Assembly (NCBI GenBank): GCA_942490985.1
Contig: CALNYW010000002.1
Span: forward strand, 248,001-312,000
Reading direction: 5' to 3'
DNA length: 64,000 nucleotides
From: Thiosocius sp942490985
Lineage (GTDB): Bacteria; Pseudomonadota; Gammaproteobacteria; Chromatiales; Chromatiaceae
The notes under the pieces are model-generated. The model was not told the DNA's origin and made no database searches. It saw only the letters and a program-made list of their open reading frames with translations. Below, piece by piece: positions 8,054-15,112 of the stretch (position 1 is its first letter; every line of letters starts with the position of its first letter). A program made the translations under genes and the position numbers.

Positions 8054-8084
8054 GCAGAAAAGGCCTTGCGCGTTTTTCCAAAAA

Positions 8085-8101
8085 GGTATAATTATTATAC
8101 C
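8085..8101 (+). promoter_or_regulatory. Operator/promoter palindrome of the brnTA cassette
   Basis: Perfect 17-base palindrome GGTATAATTATTATACC that includes a consensus TATAAT -10 box (8087-8092). It ends one base before the BrnT start. A site of this kind fits autoregulation by the DNA-binding antitoxin BrnA; binding is inferred. Confidence 0.55.
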
Positions 8102-8102
8102 G

Positions 8103-8366
8103 ATGTGCACCTTCGAATTCGATGAGCGAAAGAGCAACAGTAATCGGCGCAAACACGGCATCGATTTCGTGGAAGCCCAAGCGCTCTGGAACGATCCCTA
8201 TCTCATTGAAATTCCAGCGTTAACGTCTGATGAAGAGCGTTTCCTGGTAATCGGCAAGATCGAAGGGAAGCACTGGTCGGCGGTTATTACGCCCAGAGAA
8301 GGCACCATCCGAATCATTTCGGTACGCCGCTCGCGGGTTGAAGAGGTAGCGATTTATGAAGGCTAA
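8103..8366 (+). CDS. brnT: BrnT family toxin
   Basis: Encodes 87 residues. BrnT is a RelE-fold ribonuclease toxin. The sequence has the family signature FDERKSNSNRRKHGIDFVEA, an acidic middle (ERFLVIGKIEGKHWSAVI) and the C-terminal RIISVRRSR block. The start ATG 8103 is directly after a palindromic operator. The antitoxin gene overlaps its end by 11 bases, the usual toxin-first order for BrnT/BrnA. It carries its own promoter, so it need not rely on the integron promoter. Confidence 0.85.
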   Translation: MCTFEFDERKSNSNRRKHGIDFVEAQALWNDPYLIEIPALTSDEERFLVIGKIEGKHWSAVITPREGTIRIISVRRSRVEEVAIYEG

Positions 8367-8589
8367 GAGCTTCGATGCGAAATTCGAGAAAGGTGAAGAT
8401 GTCACCGAAGCCTTGGATCTGTCCAAGGCGCGGAGGCCCCTTCAAGAACAGCGCAGGGTAAATGTCGATTTTCCGGCCTGGATGGTCGAATCCCTTGATC
8501 GGGAGGCAGGACGTTTGGGCGTTACGCGTCAATCGGTAATTAAGGTTTGGCTGGCTGAGCGCCTTGAGCAAATCGCTTCTAAAAATTAG
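8356..8589 (+). CDS. brnA: BrnA-type CopG/RHH antitoxin
   Basis: Encodes 77 residues. It would neutralise the upstream BrnT and repress the operon through a ribbon-helix-helix domain. The RHH strand and helices are in RVNVDFPAWMVESLDREAGR and LGVTRQSVIKVWLAERLEQI. It is coupled to brnT by an overlap. The stop codon lies at the left edge of attC 11. Confidence 0.8.
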   Translation: MKAKSFDAKFEKGEDVTEALDLSKARRPLQEQRRVNVDFPAWMVESLDREAGRLGVTRQSVIKVWLAERLEQIASKN

Positions 8590-8691
8590 TTCCAGCGGAC
8601 CCCAAACACTGCGCGCCTTTTTGGGCATGCCTTCGGCATTGTTCCCCAAAAAGGCGCTCCGCATTTGGGGCCGCCGAACAAGGCGTTAGGT
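8584..8691 (+). repeat. attC site 11 (second subfamily)
   Basis: About 108 bases ending at core GTTAGGT. Arms TTCCAGCGGACCCCAAACAC and GGGGCCGCCGAAC define a subfamily shared with sites 14, 15 and 20, distinct from the GGTCAAGCCG family. Confidence 0.7.
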
Positions 8692-8700
8692 GTGAAAAGG

Positions 8701-8799
8701 ATGAAGCACGGATGGATTTACTTGCGGCCTGAAAGTATCAGTGATGGCGTCCACTCTCGTCCTTCAGTGGCTGATAGATTCAACATCGGCGAGCGTTAA
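8701..8799 (+). CDS. Short hypothetical peptide, 32 aa
   Basis: Frame MKHGWIYLRPESISDGVHSR from ATG 8701, ending in a stop that overlaps the next start (TAATG at 8797-8801). The overlap suggests it is translated ahead of the membrane protein, perhaps as a leader or coupling peptide. No family recognised. Confidence 0.35.
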   Translation: MKHGWIYLRPESISDGVHSRPSVADRFNIGER

Positions 8800-9032
8800 T
8801 GAAAAAGAAGATCGCGCTGACCGGAGTAATGTTGGTAGGAGTAATTGGGTTGCTCTCGGTTGGCGGCTTCTTGGGTTACAAATCATTAACGGCAGCTTCC
8901 AGCCTATTCGAGCTTGAAACTGGCCGAGGTGCTCAGACCTTGACCTCGATCGAACAGTACCTCGCGATACTATGCTTTGTCGCAGCGGTGGCGATTTTGG
9001 CCTTCATCATGAAATTCTGGGTCTCGAGGTGA
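8799..9032 (+). CDS. Small two-helix membrane protein, 77 aa
   Basis: Two hydrophobic segments, GVMLVGVIGLLSVGGFLGY near residues 9-27 and YLAILCFVAAVAILAFIMKF near 53-72, make this a likely inner-membrane hairpin protein. The first follows a KKK start and could instead be an uncleaved signal anchor. No family recognised. The start overlaps the stop of the short upstream frame. Confidence 0.5.
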   Translation: MKKKIALTGVMLVGVIGLLSVGGFLGYKSLTAASSLFELETGRGAQTLTSIEQYLAILCFVAAVAILAFIMKFWVSR

Positions 9033-9054
9033 ATCGGTTGGCCTGGCTAAGAAC

Positions 9055-9169
9055 ACCTATAAAGGCGGTCAAGCCGCTCGCGAGCTCGCTCGGACGCTCA
9101 GCGCCTCGCTTCGCCATTTTCGCCCGATCAATCGCTCCGAGCTGAGCGCCGCTTACCCGGGCGTTAGCT
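9055..9169 (+). repeat. attC site 12 (shortened)
   Basis: Main-family site with its central part reduced; left end ACCTATAAAGGCGGTCAAGC is altered as in site 6, right core GTTAGCT. Confidence 0.7.
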
Positions 9170-9200
9170 GGTCCCTGATCGCTCACCGCAGAGGAGAAAG

Positions 9201-10205
9201 ATGACAATGAAACGAACGCTACTCACTGCATTTACGCTGGGTTTCTTCCTGGTCTTTGGTAGCCCGGTGACAGCTCAGACCGTTGATTCACTCCCATCCT
9301 GGAGCGATGGCAAGGCCAAGCAGTCCATTATCGAATTCGTGGCGACGGTAACAGAGAAAGGGTCGCCCGACTTCATGCCGCCCGCTGAGCGCATCGCCGT
9401 GTTCGACAACGACGGAACGCTGTGGGCCGAGCGGCCAATGTATTTCCAGGTCCTCTTCGCACTTGACCGCGTCAAGGCGCTCGCACCGCATCACCCAGAA
9501 TGGGTGGACAAGGAGCCCTTCGCCTCGCTGCTCAAGGGTGACGTGAAAGGCGCTATGGCAGACGGCATGAAATCGGTGGTCGAAATCATCATGGCTACTC
9601 ACGCCGGCATGACCACCGCGGAGTTCGAAACGGTCGTGAGTGACTGGATTGCGACAGCAAGGCATCCAACGACCAAACGCCCCTACACCGAGATGGTCTA
9701 TCAGCCGATGCTCGAGTTGCTCGCTTACCTGCGCGCCAACGGATTCAAAACCTTTATCGTGTCCGGCGGCGGCATCGAATTCATGCGTCCGTGGTCCGAG
9801 AAAGTCTATGGCGTCCCACCGGAGCAGGTGATTGGCAGCAGTATCAAGGTGAAGTTCGAGCGGCGTGACGGCACGCCGGTTCTTGTTCGCCTGCCCGAGC
9901 TCGACTTCTATGACGACAAGGAGGGCAAGCCAGTTGCCATCCACCAGCAAATCGGCCGGCGGCCCATTGCAGCGTTCGGCAACTCCGACGGCGACCTGCA
10001 AATGCTGCAATGGACGACTGCTGGGCAGGGTCCTCGATTCGCGCTTTACGTCCACCACACCGATGGCGAGCGCGAGTGGGCATACGACCGCAACGCCAGC
10101 ATGGGCGGCTTGGACAAAGGCCTCGACGAAGCACAGGCGAAAGGCTGGACGGTTGTCGACATGAAGCAGGACTGGAAGGTCATTTACCCGCATGAGAAAA
10201 GATAA
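9201..10205 (+). CDS. Exported HAD-superfamily phosphatase
   Basis: Encodes 334 residues beginning with a signal peptide (MTMKRTLLTAFTLGFFLVFG, cleavage expected near VTA-QT at about residue 26), so it should act in the periplasm. HAD motif I is VFDNDGTLW (two catalytic aspartates, near residue 73), motif II is FIVSGGG and motif IV is AFGNSDGDLQML. It resembles exported HAD phosphatases annotated as haloacid dehalogenase-like or phosphoserine-phosphatase-like; substrate unknown. A GAGGAGA box precedes the start. It is the longest gene in the proximal half of the array and looks intact. Confidence 0.8.
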   Translation: MTMKRTLLTAFTLGFFLVFGSPVTAQTVDSLPSWSDGKAKQSIIEFVATVTEKGSPDFMPPAERIAVFDNDGTLWAERPMYFQVLFALDRVKALAPHHPEWVDKEPFASLLKGDVKGAMADGMKSVVEIIMATHAGMTTAEFETVVSDWIATARHPTTKRPYTEMVYQPMLELLAYLRANGFKTFIVSGGGIEFMRPWSEKVYGVPPEQVIGSSIKVKFERRDGTPVLVRLPELDFYDDKEGKPVAIHQQIGRRPIAAFGNSDGDLQMLQWTTAGQGPRFALYVHHTDGEREWAYDRNASMGGLDKGLDEAQAKGWTVVDMKQDWKVIYPHEKR

Positions 10206-10228
10206 CAATAGGTAGGAATTGGCAGGGC

Positions 10229-10287
10229 CAGCTAACAAGCGGTTGCAGTGGACGGCGTTCCGCCGCCGCTGAACCGGAGCGTTATGC
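10229..10287 (+). repeat. attC site 13 (short, 59-base type)
   Basis: Compact site from AGCTAAC to core GTTATGC with arms TTGCAGTGGACGGCG and CGCCGCCGCTGAAC forming a near-perfect stem. Its size is that of the classical 59-base element. Confidence 0.8.
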
Positions 10288-10323
10288 TCAAAAGACAGTC
10301 CATTGAAGCCGAATGAAGTCATA

Positions 10324-10336
10324 CGTACACTGTACG
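10324..10336 (+). promoter_or_regulatory. Candidate operator before the second brnTA
   Basis: Palindrome CGTAC-ACT-GTACG ending one base before the BrnT start at 10338. Placement mirrors the palindrome at 8085-8101, but the sequence is different, so each BrnA probably has its own specificity. Confidence 0.4.
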
Positions 10337-10337
10337 C

Positions 10338-10631
10338 ATGAAAGAGCTACGGTTTGAATGGGACAAGCGCAAAGCGTCGTCAAATCGGAAGAAGCATGGG
10401 GTTTCTTTCGAAGAAGCTCGTACGGTCTTTTTTGACGAGTACGCGATTCAGTTCTTCGATCCCGACCATTCCGAAGATAAAGATCGATTCATCTTGCTTG
10501 GCATGAGCCATACTCTGAAGACGATCGTGGTTTGCCACTGCTTTCGTGAAGAAGATACCGTGGTTCGAATAATCTCCGCAAGAAAAGCGGATACTGACGA
10601 AGACTCAGCCTATTGGAACTATCGCAAATGA
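10338..10631 (+). CDS. brnT: BrnT family toxin (second copy)
   Basis: Encodes 97 residues with the BrnT signature FEWDKRKASSNRKKHGVSFE and the C-terminal VVRIISARKA block. A ribonuclease toxin of the RelE superfamily by family knowledge. It shares the fold signature but little else with the BrnT at 8103, so the two modules were captured independently. The antitoxin start overlaps its stop (ATGA). Confidence 0.85.
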   Translation: MKELRFEWDKRKASSNRKKHGVSFEEARTVFFDEYAIQFFDPDHSEDKDRFILLGMSHTLKTIVVCHCFREEDTVVRIISARKADTDEDSAYWNYRK

Positions 10632-10846
10632 GAGAGCATTACGATTTCTCGAAAATGAAGGGTAAGAAGAATCCCTACACCAAGTACTTGAAGCAGCCAG
10701 TTACCATGCGGTTAGACCGCGACTCGGTTGAGTACTTCAAGTCGCTTGCCGAAGAAACCGGTATTCCTTACCAAACACTCATTAATCTGTATCTGCGAGA
10801 TTGTGCTTTGCACAAACGAAAGCTCGATATGCAGTGGAGTGACTAA
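10628..10846 (+). CDS. brnA: BrnA-type antitoxin (second copy)
   Basis: Encodes 72 residues from ATG 10628, sharing four bases with the end of brnT. The block QPVTMRLDRDSVEYFKSLAE followed by TGIPYQTLINLYLRDC is the ribbon-helix-helix region of BrnA/CopG antitoxins. It should bind BrnT and the operator upstream. Between its stop and the vapBC module (10850-10975) a stretch containing GGCGCTCGCTTCGCTCGATT resembles a worn attC, but I could not define its ends. Confidence 0.8.
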   Translation: MREHYDFSKMKGKKNPYTKYLKQPVTMRLDRDSVEYFKSLAEETGIPYQTLINLYLRDCALHKRKLDMQWSD

Positions 10847-10965
10847 GCATTACAAGTCTATCAACTCGGACATCGAAAATGGGCACCCGTTTTATGGCGC
10901 TCGCTTCGCTCGATTTTGCCACAAACCGATCACCTATTTCCGCTGCCGGTTGGCAGCGTCAGCTT

Positions 10966-11364
10966 TCACAGGAGCGAGATTGGGAGGTGTTTCGAATAAT
11001 GCTGAAAATCTTTATCGGTCGTGTGGATACGGAATTTTGCCCGAACGGATACCGCGCATATTAAGAAGTCGGTATGCGATCCTTGAACGCCTTTCGAGCG
11101 GCAAAAGTTTGAATATTCAGCGGCTGATTCGTAATCAACATCGACGATTGGCTCGTTGGGGAAATACTGGATCTTCTGACGAAGCCTTTCGAAGCTGTTT
11201 TTGTCGGTATAGCCAGAAAGTAATTCTTGCCGAATAGGTCCAATAATTCGCACCTGGTTTTCGTCGATGAGCTGTGAGAGTTGTTCTGCAACGGCAACTT
11301 CTTTAGGAGCATTGCCTCGTAGGGCTAAAGACCAAATGCAGGTGTCTACCAGAATGCCACTCAT
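10966..11364 (-). CDS. vapC: VapC-type PIN-domain toxin
   Basis: Encodes 132 residues. PIN-domain ribonuclease: the first acidic residue is in GILVDTCIWSLAL, a second in RQELLSG, and the last pair in SHTDFLICAVSV, as in VapC proteins that cut tRNA or rRNA. The gene runs against the direction of all other cassettes and overlaps vapB by four bases. An antisense toxin-antitoxin module must carry its own promoter, and one is visible upstream of vapB. Confidence 0.85.
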   Translation of the reverse strand: MSGILVDTCIWSLALRGNAPKEVAVAEQLSQLIDENQVRIIGPIRQELLSGYTDKNSFERLRQKIQYFPNEPIVDVDYESAAEYSNFCRSKGVQGSHTDFLICAVSVRAKFRIHTTDKDFQHYSKHLPISLL

Positions 11365-11555
11365 TTGCGGCCTTGTTTATAGTCGTAATCCGCGTCTTGG
11401 GGGAGTTGCCCAAACAGAGAGGCAATTTCGCGCTGTTTGCGGCGCTGCACAAACTCTTTAAGTGCCTGATTAACCGTTTCTTTTTTTGTTCTAAGCCCGC
11501 TAATGTGCAATGCTTCGTCGAGCAGGTCCGGGTCAATAGAAAGGTTCGTGGCCAT
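11361..11555 (-). CDS. vapB: VapB-type antitoxin
   Basis: Encodes 64 residues from ATG 11555 (minus strand). MATNLSIDPDLLDEALHISG followed by KKETVNQALKEFVQRRKQ is the ribbon-helix-helix of VapB family 2 antitoxins; the acidic tail QDADYDYKQGRK would wrap VapC. An upstream in-frame start at 11585 is possible but less family-like. The ATG-TGA overlap couples it to vapC. Confidence 0.8.
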   Translation of the reverse strand: MATNLSIDPDLLDEALHISGLRTKKETVNQALKEFVQRRKQREIASLFGQLPQDADYDYKQGRK

Positions 11556-11587
11556 TGCGCTACTCCAGTTTACACATGAGTACACAC

Positions 11588-11593
11588 ATTATA
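11588..11593 (-). promoter_or_regulatory. -10 box of vapBC
   Basis: On the minus strand this reads TATAAT, 33 bases before the vapB start. A -35 match is weak (CTGAAA inside the attC). It would make the module independent of integron transcription. Confidence 0.45.
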
Positions 11594-11600
11594 GCACACA

Positions 11601-11715
11601 AGCTAACAAGGCGTTTCAGCGGACCCCGAACACTCCGCGGCCTGCTGCGAACGCCTTCGGCATTATTTCGCAGCAAACCGCTCCGCGTTCGGTGCCGCTG
11701 AACTAGGCGTTAGCG
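11601..11715 (+). repeat. attC site 14 (second subfamily)
   Basis: From AGCTAAC to core GTTAGCG, arms TTTCAGCGGACCCCGAACAC and TTCGGTGCCGCTGAAC, internal hairpin around GCCTTCGGC. Confidence 0.85.
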
Positions 11716-11738
11716 GCGATAGAACAGAGCACACGCTG

Positions 11739-12077
11739 ATGGACGAAATAAAGATCGATAGCTTCAGACAGCAGCTGCTCAAGCTGCGGTCGGAACTCAT
11801 GAATCTAAGCAGAACTTCCGACGATGCAGCAAAGACCGTGGAACTGGATCAATCAGCTGTTGGCAGGCTAAGTCGAATGGATGCGATGCGTGCGCAAGGC
11901 ATGGCGATTGAAACAAAGGGGAGGCGTGAACATCAGCTTTCAAGAATTGAAGGTGCATTGCGCCGAATTGCCGATGGCCATTTTGGCGTCTGCCTCACGT
12001 GTGGAGAGGAGATAAACATCCGCAGATTAGAAGTCGATCCTTCTTACACTCAATGCATCAAGTGCGCAGATAGATGA
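11739..12077 (+). CDS. DksA/TraR-type C4 zinc-finger protein
   Basis: Encodes 112 residues. The N-terminal half is a predicted coiled coil (MDEIKIDSFRQQLLKLRSEL to about residue 70). The C-terminal half carries FGVCLTCGEEINIRRLEVDP and YTQCIKC, a four-cysteine zinc finger. DksA/TraR proteins enter the RNA polymerase secondary channel and change promoter selection; the short length is between TraR and DksA. The usual acidic tip residues of DksA are not obvious, so activity may differ. Cassette-borne regulators that act on the polymerase are uncommon. Confidence 0.8.
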   Translation: MDEIKIDSFRQQLLKLRSELMNLSRTSDDAAKTVELDQSAVGRLSRMDAMRAQGMAIETKGRREHQLSRIEGALRRIADGHFGVCLTCGEEINIRRLEVDPSYTQCIKCADR

Positions 12078-12089
12078 CTGGTATGGTTT

Positions 12090-12204
12090 CGCTAACAATT
12101 AGTTTCAGCGTACATCGAACACTCCGCGGCTACTTTCGCATGGCTTCGCCATCGTTGCGCAAACGCCGCTGCGTATTCGGCGCAGCGGAACATGGGCGTT
12201 AGCC
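12090..12204 (+). repeat. attC site 15 (second subfamily)
   Basis: From CGCTAAC to core GTTAGCC; arms TTTCAGCGTACATCGAACAC and TTCGGCGCAGCGGAAC. Confidence 0.85.
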
Positions 12205-12220
12205 CTTCGGAAACAGGTCG

Positions 12221-12835
12221 GTGAGAAAGAAGGGAAAAATTGCATCCTGGAATGATGGAAAGGGGTATGGCTTCATCTCGCCTTTTGAGGGAGGTGATCG
12301 TGTCTTCGTACACATCAAGGCCTTCGGCAGCCGGGGCCGCCGGCCAGCGGTTGGTGATGTTGTGACCTTTTCTATGTCTACCGATGCGCGCGGTAGGCCT
12401 TGTGTCAAAGAAGCGAACATTGCGGGTGTTCCGAAAATCGCAAGACCAAAACAATCGAGCGCCTTGCCCAGTGTGATGGCAGCAGGGTTCTTGCTGTTGG
12501 TTGTTGGCGCAGTTTTGGCATCGGCGATTCCAGTGCTCATCCTGCCGTTCTACCTCATTGTCAGTACTGCTACTTTTGGAGCATATGCTCTCGATAAGTC
12601 GGCGGCAAAAAGAGGGGCATGGCGTACGAGTGAGAGTACGCTGCACTTGTTAGCGCTGGTTGGTGGCTGGCCGGGCGCATTGATCGCGCAAAACCGTCTG
12701 CGGCACAAATCTAGAAAGCAGCCGTTCAGAACTATTTTCTGGGCAACCGTCGTAATGAACTCTGCGGCATTCATTTGGCTGTTCACCCCGGAGGGTGCGA
12801 AAGCATGGCAGTCTGTCGTATCTGCGATCGCGTGA
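12221..12835 (+). CDS. Cold-shock domain plus DUF1294 membrane protein
   Basis: Encodes 204 residues from GTG 12221. Residues 1-70 form a cold-shock nucleic-acid-binding domain (KGKIASWNDGKGYGFISPFE, then VFVHIKAF). Two hydrophobic spans follow (near 87-120), then DUF1294 (AYALDKSAAKRGAWRTSEST, LALVGGWPGALIAQNRLRHK) and a last helix. This CSD-DUF1294 fusion is known in proteobacteria; it probably places a nucleic-acid-binding domain at the inner face of the membrane. The exact role is unknown. The gene fills its cassette and appears intact. Confidence 0.8.
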   Translation: MRKKGKIASWNDGKGYGFISPFEGGDRVFVHIKAFGSRGRRPAVGDVVTFSMSTDARGRPCVKEANIAGVPKIARPKQSSALPSVMAAGFLLLVVGAVLASAIPVLILPFYLIVSTATFGAYALDKSAAKRGAWRTSESTLHLLALVGGWPGALIAQNRLRHKSRKQPFRTIFWATVVMNSAAFIWLFTPEGAKAWQSVVSAIA

Positions 12836-12836
12836 G

Positions 12837-12899
12837 GGCTGACAAGTCGTTGCAGACGGACACCAGATTCGCTGGCGCCGCTGAGCTCAGGCGTTATGC
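12837..12899 (+). repeat. attC site 16 (short)
   Basis: About 63 bases from GGCTGAC to core GTTATGC; similar in size to site 13. Confidence 0.7.
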
Positions 12900-12931
12900 G
12901 TGGTACGAGAAACAGACCAAGGAGGTCGACA

Positions 12932-13390
12932 ATGTTCATAAGAATATTTCAGATTGCGCTCCTAGCTATTGTACTGGGTGGCTGTGCGTCGGTGCCGATG
13001 GAAAGTGTCATGGCATCGAATGATGCAAAACAGTTCAATCCGCCGCCCTCAGACAAAGCGGGGCTATATATTTATCGTGATTCATTCGTTGGCAAGGCGT
13101 TGAAGAAAGATATTTGGGTGGATGGAAAGTGTGTGGGTGAGTCTGCGCCTGATACGTTTTTCTACGAAACAGTCGATGGGAATTCGGAGCACATAATATC
13201 CACAGAATCGGAGTTTTCTCCGAATGACTTAGCGATCAACACCGATGCGGGTCAAAACTACTTTGTTCGGCAGTACATTAGAATCGGCCTCTTTGTTGGC
13301 GGGGCTGGGCTCGAACTCGTCGATAACGATGCAGGTATGAATGCAGTGTCAAAGCTTGAATTGGCGAAAGGCGGGACGTGCAGCAAATAG
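12932..13390 (+). CDS. DUF2846-like lipoprotein
   Basis: Encodes 152 residues from ATG 12932, with GGAGG eight bases upstream. It begins with a lipoprotein signal peptide, lipobox VLGGC near residue 18. The mature part contains AGLYIYRDSFVGKALKKDIW and VDGKCVGESAPDTFFYETVD, the pattern of DUF2846 proteins, which are small outer-membrane or periplasmic lipoproteins of unknown function. The stop lies shortly before attC 17. Confidence 0.65.
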   Translation: MFIRIFQIALLAIVLGGCASVPMESVMASNDAKQFNPPPSDKAGLYIYRDSFVGKALKKDIWVDGKCVGESAPDTFFYETVDGNSEHIISTESEFSPNDLAINTDAGQNYFVRQYIRIGLFVGGAGLELVDNDAGMNAVSKLELAKGGTCSK

Positions 13391-13405
13391 GTTTGGCACG
13401 TAGTT

Positions 13406-13541
13406 GGCATAACAAGGGGGGGGTCAAGCCGCTCGCAAGTTCACTCGGGCGTTCAGCACCCCGCGGCTACTCGCGCTTGGCTGCGCCATCATTACGCGAT
13501 CAGTCGCTCCGTGCTGAGCGCCGCTTACCCTGGTGTTAGGC
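13406..13541 (+). repeat. attC site 17
   Basis: Main-family site from GGCATAAC to core GTTAGGC; the left arm has a run of eight G. Confidence 0.8.
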
Positions 13542-13548
13542 GAAAAAA

Positions 13549-13917
13549 ATGGCAAACATATTAGAAAATCTCACGATACTCGCGGTCGAAGATGTCGAGA
13601 AATCGAGAAGCTTCTATATCGATCAATTAGGTTTCCACGAGTATCTTCGAACGAACGGTTGGTCATTTCTAAATCGAGGTTCACTCTATCTTCGGGTCGG
13701 TCACTGCCCGGGTATTGTTCCCATGACGGGCTGTCAGGATCACTCGTTGATAATTCAGGCGAACGTTGATGATGCGAATGAAATGTACGAAGAGTTCAAG
13801 TCCAAGGGTGTGGATGTTTCGAAGCCTGAAGATAAACCTTGGGGATACCGTGAGTTCGGGGTCCTCACTCCCGACGGCCATCGGTTCATGTTCACTGAGG
13901 CATTAGAAGCAAAGTGA
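13549..13917 (+). CDS. VOC (glyoxalase/bleomycin resistance) family protein
   Basis: Encodes 122 residues of vicinal-oxygen-chelate type. Two beta-alpha-beta-beta-beta modules are visible: NLTILAVEDVEKSRSFYIDQ at the start and DDANEMYEEFKSKGVDVSKP in the second half. FGVLTPDGHRFMFTEA carries the usual glutamate metal ligand near the C-terminus. Substrate cannot be told; members include antibiotic-resistance proteins and lyases, and they are frequent in integron cassettes. Confidence 0.75.
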   Translation: MANILENLTILAVEDVEKSRSFYIDQLGFHEYLRTNGWSFLNRGSLYLRVGHCPGIVPMTGCQDHSLIIQANVDDANEMYEEFKSKGVDVSKPEDKPWGYREFGVLTPDGHRFMFTEALEAK

Positions 13918-13923
13918 CCCAGT

Positions 13924-14058
13924 CGCATAACAAAACGGTCAAGCCGTTGGCCTGCGGCTCACTTGGACGTTCAGAACTCCGCGCCTGCTCGGGCATGGCT
14001 TCGCCATTTTTGTCCGAGCAAGCGCTCCATGCTGAGCGCTATTTATATTGGCGATAGG
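13924..14058 (+). repeat. attC site 18 (core altered)
   Basis: Main-family site whose right core is GATAGGC in place of GTTAGGC, so recombination may be impaired. The left end is CGCATAAC. Confidence 0.7.
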
Positions 14059-14065
14059 CATTGAA

Positions 14066-14431
14066 ATGAAAGTCTGGTTGCAACATTCCGATTTCACCGA
14101 AGAAGAGTTTGATCTCGATCTGTCGTCGACACTTGCGATGCTGGAAGACACAGATTGGTTAGCCGAGCTCGCAGACCTGGAGAAGTCTGCTCGGAACAAT
14201 GAGGAACACTGTCCGCCTGGTTTGGGCATCGATCATCCTAAAAACAGGATACTGCATATATGCCCAAACCCCTCAGGGGCAACGGTTCACTACCACTATC
14301 CGAAGAAAGTAATGGGGTTGTTTAACACGCAAGCATCGAGAACATTTGAGAATGTGCGCCGAGAGCAAGTCGCTCAATTTGTTCGTGCCATTTTTGATGG
14401 GGATTGGGCCACGATCGAGAAACATGCCTAA
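14066..14431 (+). CDS. Hypothetical cassette protein, 121 aa
   Basis: Encodes 121 residues from ATG 14066, beginning MKVWLQHSDFTEEEFDLDLS. The first half is very acidic; the middle contains HICPNPSGATVHYHYPK. No signal peptide, no membrane helix, no recognised family. The stop lies in the left end of the next attC, which supports it as the genuine cassette gene. Confidence 0.55.
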   Translation: MKVWLQHSDFTEEEFDLDLSSTLAMLEDTDWLAELADLEKSARNNEEHCPPGLGIDHPKNRILHICPNPSGATVHYHYPKKVMGLFNTQASRTFENVRREQVAQFVRAIFDGDWATIEKHA

Positions 14432-14545
14432 CGAGTCGCTCAACTCACTCACTCTGCTCGTCGGGACGTCCGGCCGCCCGCGGCAAACTGCGCATGGCGA
14501 CGCCTTCGTTGCGCAGGTGCTGCTTGGTACGAGCCGCCCGGTAGG
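14426..14545 (+). repeat. attC site 19 (right end lost)
   Basis: A clear left end (GCCTAACGAGTCGCTCAACT) and internal stem (CGTCCGGCCGCCCGCGG, GCGCATGGCGACGCC) are present, but no GTTRRRY core follows. Probably inactive. Confidence 0.5.
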
Positions 14546-14694
14546 CACGGGGTTTGCCGCAAATAGGACCGCCGCATCATGCTCGGAACAAGACCGACGT
14601 GTGTAAATTGCACGAAACTCTTGCCGGCGAATTCGAAAGACGCACGAATCTGCCCAAGCCGAAAGGCAACGAAGAATCACCTGGGTGCAGAAAC

Positions 14695-14970
14695 ATGAGC
14701 AAACTATCGAGTGAAGAGCGCGAGATTCTTGAGGCGTTGGAGAAGGACGAGCTCAAGCGGTCCAAAAAGGCAGCGATTACGCAGAAGCGGCATCAGGAGT
14801 TTGCGGAAGCGATGTTCAGGAAAGATGCGTGAATCAACATCAGGCTCTCGTTGAAGGATTTGCGTGGGTTGCAGAAACGGGCGCTGGCAGAAGGTATCCC
14901 TTACCAGACCCTGATCGCCAGCATTCTGCACAAGTACGTGGATGGCCGGCTAAGTGATAGCAACGGCTAG
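14695..14970 (+). pseudogene. BrnA-like CopG antitoxin with a nonsense mutation
   Basis: From ATG 14695 the frame reads MSKLSSEEREILEALEKDEL and then hits TGA at 14830. The same frame continues as INIRLSLKDLRGLQKRALAE and GIPYQTLIASILHKYVDGRL to a stop at 14968-14970. Together these form a CopG/BrnA-type antitoxin of about 91 residues. The stop replaces the arginine expected before INIR; one C-to-T change (CGA to TGA) explains it. No toxin gene is recognisable in 14433-14690, so this is a dead orphan antitoxin. Confidence 0.75.
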
Positions 14971-15080
14971 CAGGTCGTTCCTGCGGCCCACGAACACTTC
15001 GCGGGATACTGCGAATGCCCTCGCATATTTTCGCAGCGAGCCACACAGCATTCGGGGCCGTTGAACTGGCCTGCTTGTTG
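14964..15080 (+). repeat. attC site 20 (decayed)
   Basis: Recognisably of the second subfamily (GGCTAGCAGGTCGTTCCTGC, CACTTCGCGGGATACTGCGA, GGGGCCGTTGAACTGGC), but the right core GTTAGRY is missing (reads GCTTGTTG). Confidence 0.5.
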
Positions 15081-15112
15081 CGCCAGTATCCGGGATGATC
15101 GCGCCGAATAGG

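Noticed and set aside
9288..10322. Long minus-strand frame opposite the HAD phosphatase
   Set aside because: It mirrors a GC-biased gene that has a signal peptide and all HAD motifs; the antisense product matches no family.
1134..14058. Regular repeats at spaced intervals resembling a CRISPR array
   Set aside because: Repeat units are 60-140 bases, imperfectly conserved palindromes, and the spaces between them contain genes of variable length; no cas genes are present. They are attC sites.
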